Positions 22,915 through 33,198 of a stretch of DNA of 64,000 nt are shown here, one piece after another (within the stretch, counting starts at the first letter, position 1; the number at the start of each line of letters is the position of its first letter). The position numbers and the translations under genes are program-made. Below the pieces are notes generated by a model, which did no database searches, was not told the DNA's origin, and worked only from the letters and a program-made list of their open reading frames with translations. Origin of the DNA: Hoplostethus atlanticus. Lineage: Eukaryota; Chordata; Actinopteri; Trachichthyiformes; Trachichthyidae. Location of the stretch: positions 62,001 to 126,000 of the forward strand of contig JAXDDX010000116.1 in NCBI GenBank assembly GCA_034670405.1, read 5' to 3'.

Positions 22915-23119
22915 TTCCCCATAGGATTTTGAAATGAAACCCTTCAAATCTGCAAGACTGCATTGTGGCAGAGATGTGGACAGTTAGTTGTCCAGATTGT
23001 GATGGGGTCACCATATGCTGACAACAGTAATAGAGAGGTCTTGGAGCGGGTAGGAGTTGACAGGGGAACAACAGGAGATCAAATTTGTCAAGGTTTAGCT
23101 TGGGTTGATGAGCAGGCAT
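22915..23119 (-). pseudogene. L2/CR1-type LINE reverse-transcriptase fragment
   Basis: The minus-strand frame starting at 23119 reads HQPKLNLDKFDLLLFP and later ATMQSCRFEGFHFKIL. These align by eye with the HHLKLNLDKTEL and TRSCRFLLYNIRRI blocks of the LINE copies at 35739-36390 and 40394-41290 in this window. The sequence between is diverged and shortened. It is an old fragment of the same clade. Confidence 0.6.
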
Positions 23120-23204
23120 CCTTGTTGAGATGTTGAGCTAGACAAGCAGATATGTCAGAGGTCATCTCTGCCTGTCTAGAGAGATAGCAAAAAGGTTAAT
23201 TTGT

Positions 23205-23325
23205 ACTTTGTTTTGTGCCGATATTCAGTAGCTTCAAATTTGGACATTTTCATGCCAAAAACTGACAAGCAGTCAGTGTTTCCACACAGAATTCTAACTT
23301 TGTCAGGGTAGAAAAGCCTCTGAGG
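23205..23325 (+). repeat. Dispersed repeat; inverted partner at 58985-59095
   Basis: ATTTGGACATTTTCATGCCA followed by CAGTGTTTCCACACAGAATT and TTGTCAGGGTAGAAAAGCCT is found in reverse complement near 59000-59085. It begins near a GCCGATATT phrase, linking it to the family at 57834. Confidence 0.6.
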
Positions 23326-23329
23326 CAGC

Positions 23330-24064
23330 ATGTAGACCATTGCAGCACACCAAAATTCTTCCACTGGCTATAGGCTAGAAAAGAAGACAAATGATGCTTC
23401 AATGCAATAACACAAAATAAAAGTCTGCCTAGATAAGAAGGGGAAAACGTACCTATTTTACAAAACACAAAATAAAGAGGGAGAAGATTAAACTGATTCA
23501 TAAAATTACAAATATTAACTCCCGATGGCCTTTTTTCTAGATTATCCTCTTCACCAAGAATATAATATTCAGGTATTCAGTCAGTCTCCTAGACCTTTTT
23601 TTGACATGCAGAGGATTATTGAAACACTTGCCTCACCCTCACAGATTGTGATCATTTGGCCGCAACAGTAGCGAGGAGGGAGGAATCAAACAAGATTTCC
23701 CCGTTCTCCGTGCACCTGACATGGTTTCATAGGTACAATCTGCAATATTTCTGCGCGATTAACACATTTAAGATAACACCTCTCCCGATGACTTCGGAAA
23801 TAGTGCTCTCAGTTGTATCTTTGGAAGGAGTACCCTCAGACAGCTTTGCAATAATTGTTGCCACCGATCGATAATTTTCATCTGGTTGATAATGTGCAGG
23901 TTTCACATTTTAGGACGTAATGAAATTAACACCATCTACCAGTGATCAATACAGATGAAACATATTGGTTATGTATTATTCTTTTCTTGTTTCATCGTCA
24001 TTCAATTTTTTGTGCTCTTTATTTGTGATTTACACTTAATTCACTTTTGTAGAACACTTTCACT

Positions 24065-24065
<1 letters not shown>
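23330..24065. other. Intergenic DNA
   Basis: No recognised gene or repeat. The short open frames do not resemble known proteins. Confidence 0.45.

Positions 24066-24069
<4 letters not shown>

Positions 24070-24108
<39 letters not shown>
24070..24108. repeat. (AC)n microsatellite
   Basis: A pure AC run about 100 bp upstream of the gypsy 5' LTR. Confidence 0.95.
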
Positions 24109-24109
<1 letters not shown>

Positions 24110-24212
24110 AGTAGTCACCTTCCAACATTAGCTACTCTGGATCTGCCGTCTGCTTTAGCATATAACTGTAAACCGATCTGTAAAGTGATTTCACAGATAT
24201 GTTGAAAATTAA

Positions 24213-24776
24213 TGTGATGTGAATGAGCTGGGGTACTCGCTAATCAGTGACGTAATGAGCATGGACTCACCGATAGATTGAATTGAATACAGGTGGGACT
24301 GATTGCGAGCGGAGGAGACGCTAAGCAGACAAAAGACTGGGCCGCATTTGGAGGAAGCACCTTACTGCTGTGGTTCGGCACTCTTTTGGGAGGGAGGGTG
24401 TTGTTCGCAGTTATCTAGGACTACCGGCGATGAAGATAGATGGAGTAGGAGGTTAGCTGTTCCTGTGTTAGGAAGGGAGGTCTGCCACCTCCTGTAGAAA
24501 GTCAGGGCCGGGACTGTAGAAGAGTGCAGTAGTCGCCACCGCTCCCTGTGTGTAGTGGTTCTTCAACTTAATGGAAGCCTTGGTTGTCCTGGTGGGGCTG
24601 GTTTCCCCGAATTGTTTGCAGCCCTCCTCGCCTTTTTGTGAAGTCTCTTATATATCTGTCTATTTTGATGATTTAATAAAGATTGCTCTTTTGTACTGCA
24701 CACCATTGCATTCGTGATTATTCAAGGGCTCTGACATTAATAGTGTTTTCCTGCTAAATAAGGCCCATTTATTACA
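24213..24776 (+). repeat. Gypsy 5' LTR
   Basis: Starts TGTGATGTGAATGAGCTGG and ends TTATTACA, so it has the canonical TG...CA. AATAAA at 24675-24680 is a likely polyadenylation signal. It matches 33199-33757 throughout, with small indels such as the loss of GTGGTTCGG-like bases in the 3' copy. Confidence 0.92.
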
Positions 24777-24777
24777 C

Positions 24778-24795
24778 TGGTGGCAGCGGTGGGAT
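24778..24795 (+). other. Primer-binding site, tRNA-Leu type
   Basis: TGGTGGCAGCGGTGGGAT starts one base after the LTR. It is complementary to the 3' end of a vertebrate tRNA-Leu (AAG/TAG type acceptor ending ...CCGCTGCCA) plus CCA, so tRNA-Leu is the likely primer for minus-strand synthesis. The assignment comes from remembered tRNA sequence. Confidence 0.75.
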
Positions 24796-24804
24796 CAATT
24801 AAAA

Positions 24805-24945
24805 ATGTCGGAGCCTGAAAATAATCCATCTCAACCCGCAGAAGCAGGTACAAGTCAGTCAAACAATTCTCCCTCATCTAGTAGTCAGGCTATAACTCCA
24901 CGACCAAATGCTCGCCCCCCGTTCTGCGTCCATGGAGGGCCCTGA
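24805..24945 (+). pseudogene. Gag N-terminal remnant
   Basis: An ATG 10 bases after the primer-binding site opens 46 codons (MSEPENNPSQPAEAGTSQSN…) rich in Ser, Pro and Asn, ending at TGA 24943-24945. The rest of Gag (capsid and nucleocapsid) is absent. Protease follows directly, so most of gag was deleted. Confidence 0.6.
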
Positions 24946-24969
24946 TAGCTAAAAGGGTGGTTCTGGCTA

Positions 24970-25492
24970 TCTTAAAGCTAAAGCAGGTGGATTTGACTGG
25001 CATATACTTGTAGACACCGGAGCCTCACGCTCTGTTATTCCTAAACAACTGTGGCTTTCTGTTACTAAATAGGGATGTGACTTGGTAGATTATGTTGGCA
25101 GAGCTACAGCAGCTAATGGTGGGGGGATGCACATTTTGGGGTGCTGGCAGACTATATGTCAATTTGATTCACTCGCGCTTGTTGCTAAATTTTTGGTCTC
25201 TGATATTCCTTCTGAAGAGATCTTGCTTGGCTTTGACTTTCTATCAAAGTATGGTGCTGTGGTTGACCTGAGGAAGAAACAATGCCAGATAATGGGCAAG
25301 CAATTTCCCCTGGTTGATCGTAATCCATCATCAGAGCCCCAAACAGTTGTTGTCCAGGTTGATACTGTGGTACCCCCACGCAGTGAGGCAATTATTTGGG
25401 GTCAGGTCCAGAATAGGTGGGGAGATTATGCAGAAGGGATGCTGGAACCCTCCACCTCCATCTCCAAACACTGTGATATTTTGGTAGCTTGA
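24970..25492 (+). pseudogene. Retroviral-type aspartic protease, one stop
   Basis: The frame reads HILVDTGASRSVIPKQLW, with the DTGA catalytic motif at 25013-25024. An in-frame TAG near 25071 follows, then the frame continues open (VDYVGRATAANGGG, then EEILLGFDFLSKYGAVVDLR). This is the pepsin-like half-protease of Ty3/gypsy Pol, active as a dimer, with its second conserved (I/L)LGxDFL segment. The stop and the surrounding deletions show that it is dead. Confidence 0.8.
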
Positions 25493-25689
25493 GTGGTTTG
25501 TAGAGTTCAATAGGGCACATTGCCCGTACAAGTCATTAATGTAACTAATGATGGTCCAACGCTAAAGAGTGGCATGAAAGTAGGCACACTATTTACTGAC
25601 ATCAAAGTGGAGGATGAAGCGATAGAGCAGTGTGAAGACAGTCGGAGGAATAATCTTGCAGTCTTGGACAGTTGACACACTTATGAGCC

Positions 25690-26242
25690 AATTTGGGGTG
25701 GAGAAGGGTTTTGCCCCAGAGGAGTTAAAAGCATTTAGACAGTTACTACACAAGAACATCGCTGTGTTTAGTCGGGGTGAGACTTAGGCAGGACTCATTT
25801 GACCCCACATGAAATTGACACAGGGGATGCTAAACCAATTAAGATGCATCCCCAAAGGGTCCCTCTTCACCTACAGCAAGAGGTGACGGACAACTTAAAG
25901 CAAATGCTTGCCAGCGGGATAATTCGTCCTTCCTGTAGTCCATGGGCAGCTCCGGTTGTGCTTGTAAAAAAGAAGGGGGGTGGGCTTCGGTTCTGTGTCG
26001 ACTATAGGAAACTCAATGAGGTTACTAGAAAGGATTGGCTATTGGCAGGTGGAAGTAGACCCGATAGATTGCCATAAAACTGCTTTTACCACACGTCAGG
26101 GATTATTTGAGTTCAATGTCTTAACACCATGCAATGCACCCAGTACCTTTCAGAGGTTGATGGATCTAGTCCTCACTGATCTGCAGTGGACTACCTGTTT
26201 GGTTTACTTGGATTATATAATTGTGTTTGGCCGCACTTTTTG
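25690..26242 (+). pseudogene. Reverse transcriptase, palm deleted and catalytic motif mutated
   Basis: RT starts around [20 protein letters not shown], continues through [20 protein letters not shown] and [17 protein letters not shown], then jumps to YWQVEVDP. The normal stretch between, which holds the first catalytic Asp (LDLxSGYW), is deleted and the frame changes. The usual FGLCNAP block reads TPCNAP. The YLDD box reads VYLDYIIVFGRTF, so a catalytic Asp has become Tyr by a single GAT to TAT change. The hAT element enters shortly after. Confidence 0.85.
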
Positions 26243-26250
26243 TTTTCTAC

Positions 26251-27522
26251 TAGGGGTGGAACGGTTCACAAAATTTGCGGTTCGGTTTATATCACGGTTT
26301 TGGGGTCACGGTTTTCGGTTCGGTTCGGTACGTTTTTGGTACAGCAGGAAGGGGTCATTGCCAATTTCAAAATGCTTTTCATTTATTTGCAGGGATGCAA
26401 ACACAGGTATGGTGAAAAAAGAGAGAGCTACCCGAAGTCGAAAAAAATAAATAATGCGACAGCATAATATCATATAACCACCCAACGGATTACACTGCAG
26501 CCATAGCAGCCCATTTCGCGACTGCCGGCTAAGGCAATCTCGCGGGCAATTCCAAAACTTTTTGTACCTATTTTGGGGTATAAATGACGAATATGTACAT
26601 ATAGAGACAGAGGTTTTAAAAAAAAGGTTTCATGGATGAAGCACAGTGCTAAGTTTCTCTATCAATGAAATTAAATTATGGCCTGTACTACTCAACATCA
26701 AAAATGTTTAAATAGGGCCTGGTACCATGGTAAAACTAAAATTACCATCAAAATACTATGACAGTTTTTTGTTAGGGTAACCTGACCTCTTTCCACCACT
26801 AGATGGCACTCTTACTAATAAATTAATGGGATCCGTCAAGTTTATTAGTGGAAATCTGGCATAAGAGAATCTGCTCTGACACGGAGTACAATAACGTTAG
26901 CTAAAAAGACATAACATACATAACTTATAGAGCTAATGATATTAGTCAAAACCATATAAAATAGTCAGCCAAGTGAAAAAAGCGAATGTCCTTACCTCAG
27001 GTGATCTCGCCACTCACTCAAAATGAGCCATACAGTGCAGGGAGAGAGTGGTGTGTTCACAGACAAGCGTTTGCTGCTGTGTCAGGTTACATCCACACTA
27101 ATACGTTTTTGTTTTAAAACTTAGTTTTGAAACTAAAAGGATCTCCGTCCACAGAAGCGTTTTAGCACCGCTTCAGAAATTATCTCCGCCCATGCTAATA
27201 CACCAAAAAAAACTCTTTGGATCTGGACGAATCACACAAGTCACCCAAATTGACGTGAAAGAAGCGACATTCGCTGAAAAGCGAACCCAATAACTTTATT
27301 TGAAGGTTTTTTCTGCGCATGCCTTTTTGACTGAAATCTGTGAGGCTGTTCCCCGTTTCTAGTGTGACAATAAATAAAAACAGTAGCCTAACTCTACATG
27401 AAAAAAAGCACACAGTAGGCCTCATAGCCTATTTCAAATGAACCGAACAATGCATACATGCCCCGAACCGTGACTAGCGAACCAAATGGTTCGGATTTTT
27501 TACTTGAACCGTTCCATCCCTA
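26251..27522. mobile_element. Non-autonomous hAT element with perfect 8-bp TSD
   Basis: It is flanked on both sides by TTTTCTAC (26243-26250 and 27523-27530), an 8-bp target duplication typical of hAT. The ends are TAGGGGTGGAACGGTTCA and TTGAACCGTTCCATCCCTA, a TIR of about 17 bp, and CGGTTCGG motifs are repeated near both ends. No transposase frame is present. Inside, 27083-27192 is an end fragment of another DNA transposon. The perfect duplication makes it younger than the gypsy RT it interrupts. Confidence 0.9.
27083..27192 (+). repeat. One end of another DNA transposon (CAGGYTACATCCACA)
   Basis: CAGGTTACATCCACACTAAT…CTCCGTCCACAGAAGCG…CACCGCTTCAGAAATTAT is the reverse complement of 43908-44025, inside a different hAT element. 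Similarity stops beyond about 110 bp, so this is a shared terminal region of one family. Confidence 0.65.
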
Positions 27523-27530
27523 TTTTCTAC

Positions 27531-28860
27531 ACGAGTCCAGTATCTCGGGCATGTCACCTCTGCTGAGGGGGTGATGCCATATCCAGCTAAGGTAGAGGCA
27601 GTCAGAGAAGGGGAGGCGCTTTCAATGGAGTGAGGACTGTCAAGGTGCTTTTGATCGACTCAAGACTAGTCTAATTACTGCACCTGTGTTAGCTTATCCA
27701 GACCCCAGCAAACCATTTCTCTTGGACATTGGACATCTCTTGGGATTGGGGCAGTGTTGTCTCAGAAGGAGGGAGGACTGGAGCGAGTTGTTGCGTATGC
27801 TAGTAGGGCCCTTACGAAGCAATAACGCAAATATGCCACTACCAAAAAGGCACTCTTGAGTATGGTGACCTTTGCAAAACACTTCAGACACTATTTGTTG
27901 GGTAAAGAGTTTGTTTTGCGAACTGACTATAATTCCTTGCGGTGGCTGCATAATTTTCAGGGATTGGTGGGGCAGTTGGCTCGCTGGGTTGAACAGCTTG
28001 CCAATTTCCAATATAAGATTGTCCATTGTCCAGGCAAGCTACACAGAAATGCCGATGCCCTCTCCAGACTGCCAGCTTTTCTTGAAAACAAACGGCAGTC
28101 TGATCACAATCCCTCCCAGGGAATGACAGGCAGGGCTACCCCAAAGGTGTGTGCAGTACAAGAGGTTTTGCCTTCTATAGTGTCCAGTGAAGAAGGGGAG
28201 ATGGATGAGTTATCGCAGGCACAGAGGGCCGACACTGAGTTGCGGCGAATAATTGACTGTAAAAACCAGGCTGATCATACTCTGATGCTAGAAGATCCTG
28301 ACCTGCAGAAATATGCCCTTGTTTGGAATCAGCTTCAGGTGCAGGGGGCTAGGCTAGTGAGGATGCCTCATGTCCATTCTGACACTGCATCCCAGGTGCA
28401 GGTGATGCTGCCTCAGTCAATGGTGCCTAAAGTTTTAGAACAGCTGCACAGTGTTTCTACTGGAGGCCATTTGGGGGTGCAAAAACTGCAGGGAAAGGTT
28501 AAAAACCGTTTATATCGGCCGGGATGGTTCAGAGATGTCAAGGCATGGGTCAAAGAATGTGTAGATTGTGCTTCCCGCAAGACTCAGGGGAGACAGCCAT
28601 GTGCACCTTTGCAGCCATCAGTTGTATCTAGGCCTTTTGAATGGGTGGCACTTGATATTCTTGGCCTGCTCCCGGAGACCCCAAAAAGTATATTCTGGTT
28701 GACTATTTTTCAAATTGGACAGAGGCTTTTCCACTGCCTAATCAGGAAGCACACACTATTGCTAAAGTTCTGACTGAGGTATGGGTGTGTCGATTTGGGG
28801 CGCCACACAGTATCCACTCCGACCAAGGTCGCAACTTTGAGTCAACTCTGTTTAAAGAAT
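27531..28860 (+). pseudogene. Gypsy Pol: end of RT, RNase H and first part of integrase
   Basis: After the hAT element the frame reads VQYLGHVTSAEGVMPYPAKV (RT thumb), then broken RNase H (LERVVAYASRALTKQ, then RTDYNSLRWLHNFQG and HRNADALSR). The longest open frame is 27856-28773. The integrase zinc-binding HHCC region follows (STGGHLGVQKLQGKV…CVDCASRKTQGRQP) and then the core start FEWVALDILGLLP with its first acidic residue. A frame change near 28685 leads to HSDQGRNFESTLFKEL with the second Asp, where the LINE insertion cuts the core. Confidence 0.85.
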
Positions 28861-28867
28861 TGAAGAT

Positions 28868-30785
28868 TCAAGATTCAAGAAGTTTAATTGTCACATACAC
28901 ACACGAGGTGTGTAGTGAAATGCAAAGTGGCAATGCTTAGCAGAAATGTGCAAAATAACAGGTTCACACTATTTACAATAACCAACACAATATTTACAAT
29001 GTCACAGTTTTTAAGAGCTCTATATAAAAAACACAATATTTACAATAAGAGCACTTTATAAAAAAATATAGTAAAAAAAGGGAAAATTGTATGTATAATA
29101 TAATATAAATTATAAATTATGTGTAGTCTTTACCTAAGTGTGTGTGTGTGCATAAGAGGGGCAGTGTGTGTGTCTTGGTGGGGGCCCTGGTGAGGTCAGA
29201 GTTCACAGTCCTGATGGCCTGAGGAAAGAAACTCCATCTCAGTCTCTCTGTTTTGGCAGCGTGACTACGGAGGCGCTTGCCTGACCGCAGCAGCTGAAAC
29301 AGTCCGTTGTTCGGGTGGTGAGGATCCTTCATGATCCTGCAGGCTCTGGTTCTGCACCTCCTGGTGTATAAGTCCTGCAGGGTGGGGAGTGTAGTTCCAA
29401 TAGTGCGCTCAGCCGAACGCACTACTCTCTGCAGAGCCTTCCTGTCCTGAGCGGAGCTGCTGCCAAACCAGGCAGTGATGCTTCCTGTCAGGATGCTCTC
29501 CACAGCTCCAGAGTAGAAGGACTGAAGGATCCTCCGGGAGACTTTAAATTTCCTCAGTTGCCTGAGGTGGTAAAGGCGCTGCCTCGCCTTTCTCACCAGA
29601 GTGTCAGTGTGTGTGGACCATGTGAGATCTTCGGTGATGTGGACTCCCAGGTATTTATACCTGCTCACCCTCTCCACAGTATTCCCATTAATCCCCAGTG
29701 GTGAGTACGTCCTCTGTTGTTGTGTCCTCCTAAAGTCCACAATCAGCTCCTTAGTTTTGGTGACATTCAGGAGGAGGCTGTTGTCCTGGCACCAGAGTGA
29801 CAGATCAGCAACTTCCTCCAGGTAGGCCTTCTCGTCGTTGTCGGAGATCAGGCCCACCACCACTGTGTCATCCGCAAACTTAATGATGGTGTTGGAGCTG
29901 AACCTGGCCACACAGTCATGTGTGTACAGGGAGTACAGTAGGGGGCTGAGGACGCAACCCTGGGGGGATCCTGTGTTCAGGGTGAGGGGGTTGGAGGTGT
30001 GTCTGCCCACCCTGACCACCTGGGGCCTGGCGGTCAGGAAGTCCAGGATCCAGGCACACAGGGGGGTGTTCAGTCCCAGCTCAATCAACTTGCCAGCCAG
30101 TCTGGTGGGGACTATGGTATTGAAAGCTGAACTATAGTCAATGAACAGCAGTCTCACATAGCCCCCCTTCCGGCTGTCCAGATGAGAGAGTGTGGTGTGC
30201 AGTACCTGGGAGACAGCATCATCCGTGGATCTGTTGGGACGATGAGCAAACTGCAGCGGGTCCATGGAGCAAGGGAGGAAGGCGCAGATGTAGTCCTTTA
30301 TCAGCCTCTCGAAGCATTTCATGACCACCGAGGTGAGGGCCACCGGTCGGTAGTCATTCAAGCATGCTGGAGAACCATTCTTAGGCACAGGGACAATAGT
30401 GGATCTCTTGAAGCAGGCGGGGACCACAGACTCAGCCAGGGAGATGTTGAATATAGTGGTGAACACTGGAGCTAGCTGATTAGCACAGGTCTTCAGTACT
30501 CGCCCAGATATGCCATCCGGACCAGCAGCTTTCCTGGTGTTCACCCTCGTCAGAGCCCTCCTCACACTGTGCTCGGTCACAGAGAGTGTGTGTTCATCCC
30601 CAGCGGTAGAACTCACTCCGGCTGCGCTAACGGTGATGTTGTTAGCCGACGAGCTAGTGCTGTTGTTGCTAGCCTCAAACCGTGCATAGAATGAGTTCAG
30701 GTCCTCCGCTAGGGATGCGTCGGCACTCACAATTGCGGGGGGTCTGCCCTGGTAGTCCGTTATAATTATGTAGGCTTCTGCATAT
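28868..30785 (-). mobile_element. L2/CR1-type LINE inserted in gypsy integrase, 5'-truncated
   Basis: The LINE lies on the minus strand. Its 3' end is at the left, with a short repeated tail (GATTCAA units at 28864-28880) and a 3' UTR carrying TCACTACACACCTCGTGTGT. The right edge falls inside the RT region, so the endonuclease is missing. Integrase wording resumes immediately to its right (CAGACATCCCCTTATCACTC, 30796 on). No clear target-site duplication was found. Confidence 0.8.
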
Positions 30786-30786
30786 T
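29117..30786 (-). CDS. LINE reverse transcriptase, open ~555-codon frame
   Basis: The frame is uninterrupted from about 30786 to the stop at 29117. Its nominal ATG at 30802 lies in gypsy sequence, so the true LINE N-terminus is lost. Reading on: [20 protein letters not shown] (linker), [55 protein letters not shown] (first catalytic Asp), [20 protein letters not shown] and [10 protein letters not shown] (catalytic Asp pair). The C-terminal half is the thumb and tail ([19 protein letters not shown]). The order fits the Jockey-superfamily CR1/L2 group. The upstream APE endonuclease is missing, so it cannot move by itself. Freedom from stops suggests a recent insertion. Confidence 0.82.
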
Positions 30787-30789
30787 CAC

Positions 30790-31160
30790 AAATCTCAGAC
30801 ATCCCCTTATCACTCCCAGCCAGATGGGCTGATCGAGCATTTCAGTCGTACCCTTTTGTCTATGCTGTCTCTTTTTGTGGAGGATAATCAGTTGAACTGG
30901 GACATGCTTTTGCCTTATGTCATGTTGGCCTACCGCAGCAGTGTTCATGCTAGCACCTCCTTCACCCCATATAGGGTATTGTTTGGGCAAGAAATTGTCT
31001 TGCCTGTCGACATTATGTTGAAGGTAGGCAACCAGGAGTCATTTGCCTCCATGGACAATTATGTGTCTAGGCTGAGGGACACACTGTCTACTGTGATAGA
31101 GGCAGTCAAAAGGCACCAGGCCAGGGCCTAAGAACAACAGAAAATGTCCTATGATTTTAG
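30790..31160 (+). pseudogene. Gypsy integrase, C-terminal part of catalytic core
   Basis: The frame reads [20 protein letters not shown], containing the catalytic Glu of the DDE triad, then DNQLNWDMLLPYVMLAYRSS and STSFTPYRVLFGQEIVLPVD. It continues to a stop near 31129 and relic wording QQKMSYDFRV. This continues the integrase interrupted at 28860. About ten residues at the junction are missing. Confidence 0.85.
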
Positions 31161-31162
31161 GG

Positions 31163-32531
31163 TTAATTTCCATAGTGGTCACTACAGTGGACAGCTATTC
31201 AAAAGCTGTTATCTTGTATATGCATGGGTTTTGATGGTATAGTTGCAGATCAGCCACCACAGTGGATGCTAGTGCGTCATCCCATACACTGCCACCCATT
31301 GGCCAACCGTTGTAAGTGCAACAAAGATTTCTCAAAACCAAGATGGCCGACGGAAGGCCAGAAATGCTGAGCAGCTCAGGAATATCTTGCCAATCCTTCT
31401 ATAATAGGAGACCCTTGCAGGTAAATACATTTTGGTAACATCAAGTAACAACTAAGGAGCAATATAATTGTTATAATTTATAATTATAATTATAATTATA
31501 ATTTGATTTTATGTTGGGAGGAAATTACGATTAATCATCTGTCCACTAAATTGGACATCATGCATCGCTGGCTATAATTCAACTACAATTCATACTATTA
31601 CTGTGACTTTGTTGTTCTTGAAAATACTTAATCTGCAGTAACTTTTTTGGCTGTAAATCAATTGATTTATGTTATTAGTATGTAACTTGCAGTTTTTGTA
31701 ACAAAAACAATATTTTGTGCAGAATAGTTTCATTATGTGAGTAACAGTTAGTTTATATTTTGTAGAGCTCAAGTGCAGTGCGTGATAGAAAGGCCTACAG
31801 GATAGTGGAGCAAATACCATCTGAGTCAAGTGAGGATGATGCTAGTGGCAGTGATGATGAATGGCTGCCAGAAAAAGAAGGATTAGCAAATGCTAGCAGT
31901 AGTGACAGTGGAGCTGAGGATGCTGAGGGAGCTGAGGATGCTGAGGCAGCAGAGGATGCTGAGGCAGCTGAGGATTCTGAGGGAGCTGAGGATGCGCCAC
32001 CTGACAGAGCTCAAGTACAGAAAAAAACTGACATAGAACTTGGTGAACTGATGTGCAAGTCAGTAAAACTAAACTGACTGACTATAATGAGACTATACTG
32101 CTGAATTACATCTGAAAGAGAGTATTTGGAGAGCCATGGACAATATTTTTCTGTTATTTTTGTAGAAAATGTTCATTGAAAAAATATACAGTTCAACAGG
32201 GGGGGCAGGGAGGAGCTGAGGGAGGGAGGAGACAGGAGTAGAAAGAGAGAGGGGAGAGGCTGAGGAGTCAGGAGTAAGGTTCAACATTTTTGCATTGCAT
32301 TGAACAGTATTACAATATGTTAAAATATGTGAAAACAGTTTAACAGCATTAAAAATATATATTATTTTATAGTTTTCACATAACATATAATTTTAATCCT
32401 TGGTTTGTTAAATACATATTTCTTCAGTTGAAAACTCAAACGCATGCTGTCCACCTGAGTGGACATGTGAAAAACACCTTGAAAAATGCGTGTTTAAAAA
32501 AATGAAGTTAACATTTTTTTTTCATGCTTAA
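31163..32531 (+). mobile_element. piggyBac-like element, internally deleted
   Basis: The left end is TTAA (31163) followed by a GGTCACTACAGTGGACAGC block. A matching GTCCACCTGAGTGGACAGC-type palindrome, inverted, lies near 32448-32468. Related short palindromes (GTCCACTAAATTGGACA near 31540, CCACCACAGTGG near 31255) recur inside. The right TTAA is uncertain (32508 or 32528). It carries a two-exon N-terminal gene fragment and no catalytic domain. Ownership by piggyBac is inferred from the TTAA and from the acidic N-terminal protein. Confidence 0.5.
31343..32077 (+). pseudogene. Acidic N-terminal fragment of a piggyBac-like protein, two exons
   Basis: A first exon starts MADGRPEMLSSSGISCQSFY and ends at 31420 in CAG|GTAAAT. 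A second starts after TTTTGTAG at 31766 and reads SSAVRDRKAYRIVEQIPSES, then SSEDDASGSDDEWLPEKEG. An Ala-Glu-Asp repeat (AEDAEGAEDAEAAEDAEAAE) follows before the stop at 32077. A basic, then acidic low-complexity N-terminus is common in piggyBac transposases. No DDD core follows. The protein itself is not recognised. Confidence 0.45.
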
Positions 32532-32569
32532 AGGGCAAAAAAAACACTTAGGAAAAAAATCCTGACTGA

Positions 32570-33166
32570 GGCTGTCATAATTCATGAGGGAGAACTAGTA
32601 TGGGTCCAAATAAGTCCAGGAAGCCTGGGGTGTGTCCAAAACTGCAGAGGCGGTATAAAGGCCCCTTTAGAGTGATGGGCAGGGTGACAGATGTGCTTTA
32701 TAGGCTAGCGCCAGTGGAAGGAGACTGAGAGAGTGTTGTTCACTTTAATCAACTTAAACCCTTCACTTCTTCTTTGGCAGTGCCATCAAATCCAACGTCG
32801 GCATCCAGAGGAAGTGAACAGAGGAATTATTCAACTCAATCCGGCCGACGTCAGAGCCCTGGGGTCCAGTTTGGTGCCAGTTGGGTCTACCATTGTCATC
32901 CCAGCCGGGGTGCCCCTGCAGAAGTGAGGACACCACCAGCAAGTCGGACTGACTGGAATCCTGCCTTGGAGGATGCCGGACGAACACAGAGGGCCCCGTC
33001 AGGAGACCCATCAGCCTCTGAATCAGCCCCCCCTTCGGATGTGACTGTATCCTGTCCAGGGCAACAGGAACACCAATTTCCAGGTGTGTCACCAGTTGAG
33101 GAGGGATGTTCAGTATGCCAGCAGGGACCACCAGTTTGGTTTCGAGATTATCGTATGTCACCGTAG
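32570..33166 (+). pseudogene. Gypsy Pol C-terminus (GPY/F-like) with Pro/Ser-rich tail
   Basis: HEGELVWV, a frame break, then RRYKGPFRVMGRVTDVLYRL followed by APVEGD, an in-frame TGA, and VVHFNQLKPFTSSLAVPSNP. The YKGPF...V...YR(L/I) pattern is the integrase C-terminal GPY/F module, and HxNxLKPF usually ends the domain. A Ser/Pro/Gln-rich extension stays open to 33166. Confidence 0.75.
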
Positions 33167-33185
33167 TGACTCGACCCTTTTGTCA

Positions 33186-33198
33186 AGAGGGGGGAGAG
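33186..33198 (+). other. Polypurine tract
   Basis: AGAGGGGGGAGAG lies immediately before the 3' LTR, the normal position for plus-strand priming. Confidence 0.85.
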
